Shown here piece by piece: positions 8,035 to 15,831 of a stretch of DNA of 64,000 bases. The notes beneath the pieces are model-generated. The model made no database searches. It was not told the origin of the DNA and saw only the letters and a list, made by a program, of their open reading frames with translations. The stretch covers positions 24,676 through 88,675 of the forward strand of contig JAZQVN010000023.1 of NCBI GenBank assembly GCA_045631885.1, read 5' to 3'. The DNA comes from CAJOLV01 sp045631885 (GTDB lineage Bacteria; Bacillota_I; Bacilli_A; RFN20; CAG-826). Within the stretch, counting starts at the first letter, position 1. Each line of letters opens with the position of its first letter. The position numbers and the translations under genes were made by a program.

Positions 8035-9456
8035 ATGTCTAAAGTCAATCTTGTTTACAATGTTGAAGACAAGCCAGGTTGGGGTAAAACGATTATCTTT
8101 GCTCTTCAACAATTATTAGCCATCATGGCAGCGACAATTGCGGTTCCAGCGATTGTTAATTCTACGACAGGGGCTAATATGAGCCAATCCGCGGCGTTAT
8201 TCGGCGCTGGTGTTGGTACATTAGTTTATTTATTCTTAACAAAATTCAAATCACCAGTATTCTTAGGTAGCTCATTTGCTTTCTTAGGAAGTATGTTCTC
8301 CGCCTTTGCGGGTGGTGTATCCATGTCAGTTGGATATTTAGGTTTATTAATCGGCGCTATTTTGGCTGGTTTAGTTTACGTTGTTCTTGGTCTTATTGTT
8401 AGAAGAGTTGGAACAGGATGGATTAATAAGATTATGCCAGCAGTAGTTATCGGTCCAACAGTTTCAATTATCGGTTTATGTTTAGCGTCAAACGCAGTCG
8501 GCGATTTATTTACTGGTAATGGTTCCGATTCAGTTAATAGTTATATCGCTTTAATTTGTGGCTTGGTCACATTATTTACCACGATTGCTTGTTCAGTCTT
8601 TGGTAAAAAGATGATTAAAATGATTCCATTTATTTTAGGTATCTGCGCTGGATATCTTGTTGCATCAATCTTTAGTGCAATTGGATATGGTACAGATAAT
8701 GATGCCTTAAAAGTTATTAATTTCAGCCTATTTACAGAAGCCCATTGGGACAAATTTGTTGGTGGATGGTGTCCAGATTTCACATTCTTAACTGCTTTCA
8801 GTGGTAATTATGATTTCGCAGGTGGTAACTTCGCATCATATTTAGGCACAATTGCAGTCGCATATATCCCAGTTGCGTTCGTTGTTTTCGCAGAACATAT
8901 CGCTGACCACAAGAACTTAAGTTCTATTATTGATCGTGACTTATTAACAAACCCAGGTTTACATAGAACATTAATGGGTGATGGTATTGGTTCCGCGGCA
9001 GGTGCGTTCTTCGGTGGATGTCCAAACACCACCTATGGTGAATCTGTTGGTTGTGTCGCTATTTCCGGTAACGCATCAGTTAGAACAATATTAGTCACAG
9101 GAATTATGGCGATTATCCTTAGCTTCATCTTACCTTTCTCTACATTCCTAGCAACGATCCCAAGTTGTGTTATGGGTGGAGTTTGTATTGCTTTATACGG
9201 TTTTATTACCGTATCAGGTTTAAAAATGATTCAAAAAGTTGACTTAGGCAACAATAGAAACCTCTTTGTTGTTTCCATCATTTTAATCGCTGGTGTTGGA
9301 GGAATGACTCTTTCCTTTGGACAAGTGACAATTACTGAAGTCGCATGTGCGTTACTTCTTGGTATCTTAGTCAACCTTATGTTAAATTTTAGAAGAGATA
9401 AAAAACCAGAAGATGATCCTGAGTTATTTGAGGACACCACACAAGAGGAGAAATAA
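8035..9456 (+). CDS. Uracil/xanthine-type permease, probable uracil:proton symporter
   Basis: A 473-residue nucleobase:cation symporter-2 (UraA/PyrP-like) membrane protein. It starts with the short cytoplasmic lead-in and the family motif FALQQLLAIMAATIAVPAIV, then has about 12-14 hydrophobic segments. VVFAEHIADHKNL carries the substrate-site Glu and His, and the GDGIGSAAGAFFGGCPNTTYGE segment is highly typical. A GGAGG site precedes the ATG. upp starts two bases after the stop, so uracil is the likely substrate. Expression is probably set by the attenuator and leader peptide just upstream. Confidence 0.92.
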   Translation: MSKVNLVYNVEDKPGWGKTIIFALQQLLAIMAATIAVPAIVNSTTGANMSQSAALFGAGVGTLVYLFLTKFKSPVFLGSSFAFLGSMFSAFAGGVSMSVGYLGLLIGAILAGLVYVVLGLIVRRVGTGWINKIMPAVVIGPTVSIIGLCLASNAVGDLFTGNGSDSVNSYIALICGLVTLFTTIACSVFGKKMIKMIPFILGICAGYLVASIFSAIGYGTDNDALKVINFSLFTEAHWDKFVGGWCPDFTFLTAFSGNYDFAGGNFASYLGTIAVAYIPVAFVVFAEHIADHKNLSSIIDRDLLTNPGLHRTLMGDGIGSAAGAFFGGCPNTTYGESVGCVAISGNASVRTILVTGIMAIILSFILPFSTFLATIPSCVMGGVCIALYGFITVSGLKMIQKVDLGNNRNLFVVSIILIAGVGGMTLSFGQVTITEVACALLLGILVNLMLNFRRDKKPEDDPELFEDTTQEEK

Positions 9457-9458
9457 TT

Positions 9459-10112
9459 ATGGCTATCGATATTAAAAAATACAAAAACGCGATTATTTTA
9501 AATCACCCGTTATTAAAACACAAAATCACTCAATTAAGAGATAAAAGCACTCCAACTAACCAATTTAAGTTATTGGTTAAAGAGATTGCAATTCTCGAAG
9601 GATATGAAGCCTTAAGAGATTTGCAAACCCATGTTATTGAGATTGAAACCCCAATTGAAAAGACATTACAACCAGTAGTTAGTAGAAAACAATTATGTTT
9701 TGTCCCAATTCTTAGAGCGGGTTTAGGTATGGCAGATGGTATGGCAGAACTAGTTCCAGGTGCGACATTTGGTCATATTGGTTTATACCGTGATGAAGAA
9801 ACCCATGAACCTGTTGAATATTACTGCAAATTACCAAGTAATATCGGTGAAAAAGAAGTTTACTTAATTGACCCAATGCTTGCGACAGGTGGATCCGCGA
9901 AAGGCGCGGTTAATATGTTAAGAAAACATGGTGCGACCAAGATTACATTTATATGTATAATTGCCGCTCCGGAAGGGGTCAAAGCATTCTGCGAAGCTAA
10001 CCCAGATGTGCAGTTATATATTGGTGCGTTAGATAGATGCTTGAATGATAAAGCCTATATCTGCCCAGGCTTAGGCGATTGCGGTGATAGAACATTCGGC
10101 ACCACAAAATAA
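9459..10112 (+). CDS. upp: Uracil phosphoribosyltransferase
   Basis: Converts uracil and PRPP to UMP in pyrimidine salvage. At 217 residues it is close to the usual 208-210. The PRPP-binding loop reads YLIDPMLATGGSA near residue 137, and the uracil-binding C-terminus reads YICPGLGDCGDRTFGT. It is co-transcribed with the permease (two-base gap), so uptake and trapping of uracil are one unit. A strong terminator follows. Confidence 0.97.
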   Translation: MAIDIKKYKNAIILNHPLLKHKITQLRDKSTPTNQFKLLVKEIAILEGYEALRDLQTHVIEIETPIEKTLQPVVSRKQLCFVPILRAGLGMADGMAELVPGATFGHIGLYRDEETHEPVEYYCKLPSNIGEKEVYLIDPMLATGGSAKGAVNMLRKHGATKITFICIIAAPEGVKAFCEANPDVQLYIGALDRCLNDKAYICPGLGDCGDRTFGTTK

Positions 10113-10128
10113 AACAAATTGAGATAAG

Positions 10129-10155
10129 TACGTGTCATTTGACACGTATTTTTCT
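10129..10155 (+). terminator. Intrinsic terminator after upp
   Basis: Perfect nine-base stem TACGTGTCA (10129-10137) with TGACACGTA (10140-10148), followed by TTTTTCTTTTTC. Confidence 0.92.
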
Positions 10156-10213
10156 TTTTCTCTTATATAAATACTCAATTATATTTATAATTGTTGATAT
10201 TGAGGACATCATT

Positions 10214-11236
10214 ATGAAAAAACAGTTTAGAAACGATTATTGCGAATTAGCGCATCCAAGAATCTTAGAAGCATTAATCAAATATCAAAGCGAACAAAAT
10301 ATCGCTTATGGTTTAGATTACCATTCCGCGACCGCTGCAAAATATATCAAAGATATTTTTGGCGCCTCTAATAGTGATGTTCATTTTCTCGCTGGTGGAA
10401 CTCAAACTAATTTAGTAATGATCTCTCAAATGATTAACCATTATGAAGGTGTGATTAGCCCAGATACTGGACATATCAATGTCCATGAAACCGCGGCGAT
10501 TGAAGGTAATGGTTATAAAATCATTACTGTTAATAACATTAACGGCAAATTAAATAGCCAACAAATCAAAGAAGTCTTAGCTAAGTTTAACGATGAACAT
10601 ATGGTTAAACCAAAATTGGTTTATATTTCTAATTCCACAGAGATTGGCACAATCTACACCAGAAAGGAATTGGAAGATATTTATCAAACCTGTAAAGAGA
10701 ATAATTTATTCTTTTACATCGATGGAGCAAGACTTGGTAGTGCTTTGACTTGCAAAGACAATGATGTTGAACCATCTATGTTAGGAAAGTTATGTGATGC
10801 TTTCTATATTGGCGGAACGAAAAACGGATTATTATTTGGTGAAGCGTTAGTTATTAACAATCCTCTTCTAAAAGAAAACTTCAGATATCACATCAAAAAC
10901 AAAGGCGCGATGTTAGCGAAAGGATATGCGGTGGGTATTCAATTCGAAGAAGCGTTTAGAGATGGCTTATATTTTGAAATCGCAAGAAACACAAATAAAG
11001 TTGCTGAGGAATTAAGAAGTGGATTAAAACAACTTAATGTTGAGTTATTACCATCCCCAACAAATCAGATATTCGCTATCTTTGATAAAAAAGAAGCACA
11101 ACTATATATTGAAAAATTCGGTTGTGAGTTATGGGAATCTAAAGGTGATAAGCTAGTTATACGCTTTGTTGTTTCCTTCTTAACTACATCAGAAGATGTT
11201 AAAAATTTATTAGAAGAAATGAAAAACCATCATTAA
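10214..11236 (+). CDS. Low-specificity threonine aldolase-like, PLP-dependent enzyme
   Basis: Fold-type I PLP enzyme of the beta-eliminating lyase/threonine aldolase family, expected to cleave L-threonine or allo-threonine to glycine and acetaldehyde. The 340-residue frame has the conserved parts: FLAGGTQTN (phosphate-binding region), the HINVHET stretch whose His stacks on PLP, YIDGARLGSAL with the PLP-contacting Asp, and FYIGGTKNG containing the Schiff-base Lys. The start at 10214 has GAGG eight bases upstream; an in-frame ATG at 10139 would add an unrelated hydrophobic stretch. A TATAAT at 10196-10201 may be its -10. Confidence 0.88.
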   Translation: MKKQFRNDYCELAHPRILEALIKYQSEQNIAYGLDYHSATAAKYIKDIFGASNSDVHFLAGGTQTNLVMISQMINHYEGVISPDTGHINVHETAAIEGNGYKIITVNNINGKLNSQQIKEVLAKFNDEHMVKPKLVYISNSTEIGTIYTRKELEDIYQTCKENNLFFYIDGARLGSALTCKDNDVEPSMLGKLCDAFYIGGTKNGLLFGEALVINNPLLKENFRYHIKNKGAMLAKGYAVGIQFEEAFRDGLYFEIARNTNKVAEELRSGLKQLNVELLPSPTNQIFAIFDKKEAQLYIEKFGCELWESKGDKLVIRFVVSFLTTSEDVKNLLEEMKNHH

Positions 11237-11294
11237 TGGGATGACTTTTATTATAATAAAGTGTAATCTTATATAGAGTTAAGAAAGACCAACT

Positions 11295-12377
11295 ATGTTT
11301 AAAGAATATTTGATTCAAAACTGGCCATTAATATTAATCTTATTGGCCTTCATCATCTCACTTATTACAACAGTCTTCCTAGAAAAAAAGACGACTCTCC
11401 GTATGTATTTTTTAATCGGATTCATCTTTGCTCTATCAATTGTTGTTTTCGTGGAGTTTTATTTTGCCAATCAAATTGAATATAGAACTCTCCGCACAAT
11501 TTTGATGGCGGTTAGATATAGCGCCACCCCATTTATTCTTGCCCAAATCAGCATGACTTTAATTAAGAGAATGCACTGGGCCATTTTCGTTCCCGCAATT
11601 TTAGTGGCTATCTTAAACTTTGTTTCCATCTTCACTGGTGTTGTGTTTGGTATCGATGAGGAAAACAATTTAGCGAGAGGCGCGCTTTGGTTAATTCCTT
11701 ATATTGCTGTCGGTCTTTACAGCGTTCTTCTCCTTTACTTACTCATTAAGAGAAGTAACAAACGCTTTATGGAAATCATTCCAATTGCCTTTTTAGCTTT
11801 CTCTCTTGGTTCAGGATTAGTTCTTCCATTTATCTTCCGTGAAGCTTATGCTTCAATCTTCTGCGCGACCATCGCGATTGGTTTATTTGCCTATTACGAA
11901 TTCACTATTCTTTCGTTAACAAAGAAAGATTCTTTAACTGGATTACTTAATCGTCATGCTTATTTCGCTGATATCAGCAATGATTCAAAATCTATCACTG
12001 CGTTGATATCTTTAGATATGAATGGTCTTAAATATCTCAATGACTTTGTTGGCCACGCGGCAGGTGATGAAGCATTAGTGACTCTCGCTTTATGTTTTAT
12101 CCGCCCATTAGGCAATAGACAATCTGCATATCGTGTTGGGGGAGATGAATTTATCATCGTATGTCGTAAAACTTCTGAAGAAGATGTTTTAAAAATTGTC
12201 GAAAAGATTAAGAAATATGTGAAAGAAACTAAATATTCCTGCTCTATCGGTTATAGCTTTAACACTGATGGCAGTAAGTCAATCGATGATTTACTCAAAG
12301 AATCAGATAAGATGATGTACGAGGATAAAGCGAATTATTATACTTCTTCCGGTATTGAAAGAAGAAAAACAAAATAA
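11295..12377 (+). CDS. Membrane-anchored diguanylate cyclase (GGDEF)
   Basis: A 360-residue protein with about seven membrane helices in residues 10-205 (a 7TM sensor-like region) and a GGDEF domain from about residue 210. The active-site motif is intact (YRVGGDEFIIV) and the substrate-binding part LDMNGLKYLND is present, so synthesis of c-di-GMP is expected. The product-inhibition I-site (RxxD five residues before GGDEF) is absent. The upstream leader has no clear Shine-Dalgarno. One of three genes in this window with GGDEF or EAL domains. Confidence 0.9.
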   Translation: MFKEYLIQNWPLILILLAFIISLITTVFLEKKTTLRMYFLIGFIFALSIVVFVEFYFANQIEYRTLRTILMAVRYSATPFILAQISMTLIKRMHWAIFVPAILVAILNFVSIFTGVVFGIDEENNLARGALWLIPYIAVGLYSVLLLYLLIKRSNKRFMEIIPIAFLAFSLGSGLVLPFIFREAYASIFCATIAIGLFAYYEFTILSLTKKDSLTGLLNRHAYFADISNDSKSITALISLDMNGLKYLNDFVGHAAGDEALVTLALCFIRPLGNRQSAYRVGGDEFIIVCRKTSEEDVLKIVEKIKKYVKETKYSCSIGYSFNTDGSKSIDDLLKESDKMMYEDKANYYTSSGIERRKTK

Positions 12378-12386
12378 TCTATCCTT

Positions 12387-12405
12387 AAAATCATTTGATT
12401 TTTTC
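12387..12405 (+). terminator. Terminator between the GGDEF gene and tRNA-Ala
   Basis: Stem AAAATCA (12387-12393), loop TT, TGATTTT (12396-12402), followed by T residues. Confidence 0.6.
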
Positions 12406-12434
12406 TTACGATATATTTAACATATTAAAGCAAT

Positions 12435-12510
12435 GGGTCTATAGCTCAGCTGGGAGAGCGCCTCGTTCGCAACGAGGAGGTCGGGGGTCCGAATCCCCTT
12501 AGATCCACCA
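12435..12510 (+). tRNA. tRNA-Ala, anticodon CGC
   Basis: A complete cloverleaf with encoded CCA. The acceptor stem is GGGTCTA/TAGATCC, the D arm GCTC...GAGC, and the anticodon stem CCTCG/CGAGG closes the seven-base loop TTCGCAA, whose middle triplet is CGC. The T arm is GGGGG TCCGAAT CCCC. The tRNA reads GCG alanine codons. A structured RNA copy begins within 20 bases of its 3' end, and accessory genes follow, which is typical of a tRNA-linked variable region, although I see no duplicated tRNA 3' end that would mark an attachment site. Confidence 0.96.
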
Positions 12511-12527
12511 GTTTACAAGTTCTTGTT

Positions 12528-12613
12528 GTCGTAGTCCAAAGTTAATTTTCCTCAGTTGGACAAAATGGACTTTCCTGCGACACGTTAAGATAAATCCAGC
12601 CGAAGGGGGCTGT
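12528..12613 (+). ncRNA. Structured RNA element, copy 1 (novel family)
   Basis: First of three related elements. The basal stem is GTCGTAG (12528-12534) with CTGCGAC (12575-12581), seven pairs. Conserved unpaired TCCAAA follows, then inner pairing AAAGT/ACTTT, the apical motif CCTCAGTTGGAC, and a conserved TTAAGATAA (12585-12593) after the stem. Next, CAGCC (12597-12601) can pair with GGCTG (12608-12612). The same GGGGCTGT (12606-12613) can instead pair with ACAGCTCC (12636-12643) to form a terminator, so the two hairpins exclude each other, as in a riboswitch. The core is about 92 percent identical to copy 2. Confidence 0.6.
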
Positions 12614-12654
12614 TGAAAAACCTAAAAGGTGAATGACAGCTCCTTTTCTTTTTT
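12606..12654 (+). terminator. Terminator of RNA copy 1, upstream of the family gene
   Basis: GGGGCTGT (12606-12613) with ACAGCTCC (12636-12643), an inner ACCT/AGGT hairpin, then TTTTCTTTTTT. It competes with an upstream CAGCC/GGCTG hairpin. Confidence 0.7.
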
Positions 12655-12692
12655 GTGGCATATTTGTGACGGTAAATGTTATAAGATATATT
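12654..12692 (+). promoter_or_regulatory. Repeat-type promoter A (TGTGGC-N5-TGTGAC)
   Basis: TGTGGC (12654-12659) and TGTGAC (12665-12670), 11 bases apart, then eight bases and TTATAAG/TATATT. The Shine-Dalgarno of the family gene starts 31 bases after the second repeat. Four other sites in this window share the layout (27948-27988 minus, 28168, 32993, 37196). Confidence 0.55.
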
Positions 12693-12713
12693 CGTCAAAC
12701 GGAGGAAACGTTT

Positions 12714-13805
12714 ATGAAAAGATCAGAAAGACAAAAACTATATAAGTGCAACACTAAGGATTTAATTAAATTAATTAACGATCCCAAATATAGAAATAAT
12801 AAAGAAAAGCAATTCTCTGATATCGTTAAATATATCGCTCGTCATGAGATGTATAAAGGCAACACACAATCAGAATTATTTGATTTAGTGTACACCGCTA
12901 GAAGCGAATTAATCGCTCAAGAAGCAAAAGAACATAAAGATAGTCCAGTTAAACTTCCATATGACAAAGTGGGTAATGTATCAGAAAAAGGTAATTCTCG
13001 CATCAAAGATTTTATACGTGACCCAATTAATACAATGCGTAATGAATTACGCACACTTGCCACTAACGGCTTAAATGATGATGTAGATGATCATGATATT
13101 GAAGTTTATAATAACCGTTTAAAACATAACGCCGTTACTCTATATACCGAACTAAATGTTTTAAAAGACCAAGGCCAAATTAGATACGGAAATTATCCAG
13201 ATCGCACTGACATTTTAAGTCGTTTAGAAAAGAAAATTCCTGACGCTAATGTCGGTAAGGCGCTTGATCGAGTTAGCAGTGGTGTTTTTGGTCGATTATT
13301 TAGAAGACCTTCTAAAGAATATAAAGCTTTTGAAACCGCACTTAATGAATATCGTGAATATGGAAAAGCTTATTCTGGCAACACTGAAGATTTAGAGAAA
13401 AAGACAACTGCATATTTAAAGCACGTCATTCCAGAATATGACCCAAAAGATATTGAGAATAAAAAAGAGGAGTGGTTAAACTGCTTACCAAAAGATAAAA
13501 GAAGACGTGCTGAACTTGCACTTAACGTTATCGAATCAGTCAATGAGCACAAAGAGATGAAACCATATATGGATAATGTCGAAAAAGGCATGAACGGTAA
13601 AAAAATCGATCCATCAGTTGACCAGGACAAACCAGAAAAACAAAACTTAGATAATCAAAATGAATTTCAAAACAATCTCATTATTGATGTTGAAGAAAAG
13701 ATTTTAGGTAATCCTATTATAAATAACTACATCGAAAAAGAAGAAGTTTCCAATGATATCGATGAAGAAAAACTTGACGCAAGCGTTGATCAAAAAGAAC
13801 TATAA
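12714..13805 (+). CDS. Unknown paralogous family protein 1 (FQxxL-tail family)
   Basis: A 363-residue soluble protein I do not recognise. An N-terminal helical domain (about 5-70) aligns with two other genes here: DLIKLINDPKY...IARHEM...ELIAQEA corresponds to SMQDFLTNIDKY...ILQHGA...KIAEAS. A central domain has FIRDPINTMRNE and VFGRLFRRPSKEYKAF, then TTAYLKHVIPEY and AELALNVIESVNEHKEM. The tail (from about 285) is charged and contains NEFQNNLIIDVEE, the shared FQxxL motif. GGAGG lies eight bases before the chosen ATG; an in-frame ATG at 12633 lies inside the terminator and is unlikely. No signal peptide or membrane segment. Confidence 0.75.
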   Translation: MKRSERQKLYKCNTKDLIKLINDPKYRNNKEKQFSDIVKYIARHEMYKGNTQSELFDLVYTARSELIAQEAKEHKDSPVKLPYDKVGNVSEKGNSRIKDFIRDPINTMRNELRTLATNGLNDDVDDHDIEVYNNRLKHNAVTLYTELNVLKDQGQIRYGNYPDRTDILSRLEKKIPDANVGKALDRVSSGVFGRLFRRPSKEYKAFETALNEYREYGKAYSGNTEDLEKKTTAYLKHVIPEYDPKDIENKKEEWLNCLPKDKRRRAELALNVIESVNEHKEMKPYMDNVEKGMNGKKIDPSVDQDKPEKQNLDNQNEFQNNLIIDVEEKILGNPIINNYIEKEEVSNDIDEEKLDASVDQKEL

Positions 13806-13810
13806 AAATC

Positions 13811-13838
13811 AAAGAGCTTATGGGCTTTTTCTTTTTCG
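13811..13838 (+). terminator. Terminator after family protein 1
   Basis: AAAGAGC (13811-13817), six-base loop, GCTTTTT (13824-13830), then CTTTTTC. Confidence 0.65.
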
Positions 13839-13862
13839 CAAATTATTCTAAAATATGACATC

Positions 13863-14327
13863 ATGAAACTGACATTATATAAGCCTAAACTTGAAGACCT
13901 CTGGTTTAGAAAAAAGATGCTAGAAGACGAAGAGACAATGTCCTATAACCATGCCTGGGGCGGAACAGTTCCTTTTCCTGTTGATGATTGGGAAGATTGG
14001 TATGACTGGTGGGTAGTTAATCACGACAACAAAAGATATTACCGTTACGTAAAAGACGGAGATACTTTTGTAGGTGAGATAGCATATCATTTTGATGAAA
14101 AATACCAGGGATATGTTGCGAATATCATCATTTTTGCGAAGTTTAGAAGAAAGGGATATGGCAAAGAAGCTCTTGATATTTTATGTAAAACTGCAAAAGA
14201 AAATGGTGTTGATGTTTTGTATGATGATATAGCGATTGATAACCCTGCTATTACTCTATTTTTGAAGGCTGGATTTTTTGAAGAATACCAAACTAACGAA
14301 ATTATTCTTCTTAAGAAAATTTTATAA
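13863..14327 (+). CDS. GNAT-family N-acetyltransferase
   Basis: A 154-residue acetyltransferase. The acetyl-CoA loop is in FAKFRRKGYGKEALDILCKTA, and a conserved end follows (YDDIAIDNPAITLFLKAGF). The N-terminal part is rich in Trp and acidic residues (DDWEDWYDWW), which may form the acceptor site; the substrate is unknown. No Shine-Dalgarno is present: TAAAAT (13849-13854) puts the predicted transcript start two bases before the ATG. It lies in the accessory stretch after tRNA-Ala. Confidence 0.88.
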   Translation: MKLTLYKPKLEDLWFRKKMLEDEETMSYNHAWGGTVPFPVDDWEDWYDWWVVNHDNKRYYRYVKDGDTFVGEIAYHFDEKYQGYVANIIIFAKFRRKGYGKEALDILCKTAKENGVDVLYDDIAIDNPAITLFLKAGFFEEYQTNEIILLKKIL

Positions 14328-14458
14328 AAATATTAGTCTATCTCGACTTTAGATTATCAACGTTTTCTTGTTCGAGATTGAATCGAATCACGACATAATA
14401 CGGATAGAGACTTTTGTGCAATTCTTGATAGATGAGTTTGTGTAACTACAGTCCTTGT

Positions 14459-14524
14459 GTCGTAGTCCAAAGTTAATTTTCCTCAGTTGGACAAAAAGGA
14501 CTTTCCTGCGACAAGTTAAGATAA
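14459..14524 (+). ncRNA. Structured RNA element, copy 2
   Basis: Same family as copy 1: GTCGTAG (14459-14465) with CTGCGAC (14506-14512), the same TCCAAAGT...ACTTT inner pairing, apical CCTCAGTTGGAC and the conserved TTAAGATAA (14516-14524). It is followed three bases later by a strong terminator. It lies in the 270-base gap between the GNAT and P-loop genes. A weak possible -10 (CATAAT, 14394-14399) upstream would give a transcript of about 150 bases. Confidence 0.6.
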
Positions 14525-14526
14525 GA

Positions 14527-14550
14527 GCTGCCCTCGGGCGGCTTTTTATT
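14527..14550 (+). terminator. Terminator of RNA copy 2
   Basis: GCTGCC (14527-14532), CTCG loop, GGCGGC (14537-14542), then TTTTTATT. Confidence 0.85.
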
Positions 14551-14597
14551 ATTTAATACATTTAAAAAAGATAGAACTTACAATAAAATTAGTTAAT

Positions 14598-15086
14598 ATG
14601 AATAAAATAATAGTCATTGGGCCAAGCGGTGCAGGTAAATCAGAGATGTCTCGTAAGTTACATGATATTTTAGATTTACCTTTATACCATCTTGATAATA
14701 TATTTTGGAAAAAAGATAGAACCCATATATCTAGGGACGAATTTGATATTAAACTCAATGAATTACTATCTTTAGATAAGTGGATAATTGATGGAGATTA
14801 TTCACGCACTTATGAGATAAGGATTGAAAAAGCGGATACGATAATTTTTCTCGATTATCCATTAGAAACTTGTTTACAGGGTATTGAGTCGAGAATTGGG
14901 AAAACAAGAACAGATATCCCTTGGAAAGAAGATATCTTTGATCCTGAGTTTAAACAGTGGATTATTGATTGGTTCGAAAATACAAGGCCAAGAGTTTTAT
15001 CGCTTTTAGAAGAATATAAAAGCGTTAAGCGCGTAGTCATTCTCTCTAGCAGAAAAGAAGGAGACGAATTTATTAACTCCTTGTAA
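14598..15086 (+). CDS. P-loop kinase-like protein (FlaR/adenylate-kinase-like)
   Basis: A 162-residue NTPase of the type often annotated as DNA topology modulation protein FlaR or adenylate-kinase-related. Walker A is IVIGPSGAGKSEMS at residues 4-17. LPLYHLDNIFWK, WIIDGDYS and IIFLDYPLETCL follow, all typical of this small-molecule kinase-like group. The substrate is unknown and the historical topology link is not a direct function. TAAAAT (14584-14589) lies about eight bases before the ATG without a ribosome site, a probable leaderless start. Confidence 0.82.
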   Translation: MNKIIVIGPSGAGKSEMSRKLHDILDLPLYHLDNIFWKKDRTHISRDEFDIKLNELLSLDKWIIDGDYSRTYEIRIEKADTIIFLDYPLETCLQGIESRIGKTRTDIPWKEDIFDPEFKQWIIDWFENTRPRVLSLLEEYKSVKRVVILSSRKEGDEFINSL

Positions 15087-15150
15087 CAATTATTAACGTG
15101 AAAAAAATACGTGGCAGATTTATAAAACACACTTTTTTATAAACATGGTT

Positions 15151-15186
15151 AGCCATCTCGTTGTCCTTTCGGGGTGGCTTTTCTTG
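15151..15186 (+). terminator. Terminator after the P-loop gene
   Basis: AGCCATC (15151-15157) with GGTGGCT (15173-15179), then TTTTCTTG. Confidence 0.75.
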
Positions 15187-15198
15187 TTAAGGAGCATT

Positions 15199-15219
15199 AT
15201 CAAATCAATTTGATATAAT
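15199..15219 (+). promoter_or_regulatory. Palindrome overlapping a -10 box
   Basis: ATCAAAT (15199-15205), CA, ATTTGAT (15208-15214). The last base of the palindrome is the first base of TATAAT (15214-15219), placed correctly for the gene at 15245. A repressor bound here would block the promoter. Confidence 0.5.
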
Positions 15220-15244
15220 AAAAATATCGATGAGGTGAATAAAA

Positions 15245-15823
15245 ATGGCGAGTGACTTAGGAAAAAGCTATAAGCTTAAAAAAATAAAAATTAATTACCC
15301 CAACGGTGATATTTATGAAGGAATGGGCGCTGCCTATTATAATCCACCATACGAACCTCATGGAATAGGCCGATATTATCAAAAGTCTAGTGGAATTACT
15401 TTCGAAGCAGACTGGGAGTGGAGAAGAGGACCAGACTTTAAATCGATAAGAATAATAAATAAGCCATTAGGAAAATCGTTTGTTATTTTGCAGGTTTACG
15501 CTGGTGAGATTTATAGCGATTTAGTTCATCTTGATATAATCGAGGCAAAAGAAGGAGAATACGCCTTTAAAGATTTGCCATCTATCATCTTAGAACCAAA
15601 TAGTTGGTCTAATCACTTATTCAGAATTAAAAAAGTTACCGATAATGAATTAACGTTTGATTTTGTCGGCCCTAAAGTTGACCATGGTAAATTCATCGAT
15701 TTTGTAGCCCCTAGAGGCGAACCCAAAAAATATGAGTCCACAGTTTCTTCAACAATCATTTGGGACCATGGTGATGAGTATGATGTCACACAAAGCGCCA
15801 AGATAGAAATATTATATTTCTAG
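15245..15823 (+). CDS. Hypothetical protein with MORN-like N-terminus
   Basis: A 192-residue soluble protein of unknown function. The N-terminal 45 residues contain a MORN-like unit (YPNGDIYEGMG...HGIGRYY); the remainder is predicted beta-rich with no motif I recognise. A GAGGTG ribosome site precedes the ATG, and a palindromic operator-like site overlaps the -10 box upstream. It converges on the large STAND-type gene, ending eight bases before that gene's stop. Whether it belongs functionally with that operon cannot be told. Confidence 0.75.
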   Translation: MASDLGKSYKLKKIKINYPNGDIYEGMGAAYYNPPYEPHGIGRYYQKSSGITFEADWEWRRGPDFKSIRIINKPLGKSFVILQVYAGEIYSDLVHLDIIEAKEGEYAFKDLPSIILEPNSWSNHLFRIKKVTDNELTFDFVGPKVDHGKFIDFVAPRGEPKKYESTVSSTIIWDHGDEYDVTQSAKIEILYF

Positions 15824-15831
15824 GTTAGTTT

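Noticed and set aside
12633..12713. Longer form of FQxxL-family protein 1 starting at 12633.
   Set aside because: The ATG lies within the 3' part of the terminator, has no ribosome site, and adds residues not shared with paralogues; the ATG at 12714 has GGAGG at good spacing.
12435..14550. Integrated element at tRNA-Ala with attachment-site duplication.
   Set aside because: No integrase gene and no second copy of the tRNA 3' end were found; the repeated sequence nearby is the structured RNA, which is unrelated to the tRNA sequence.
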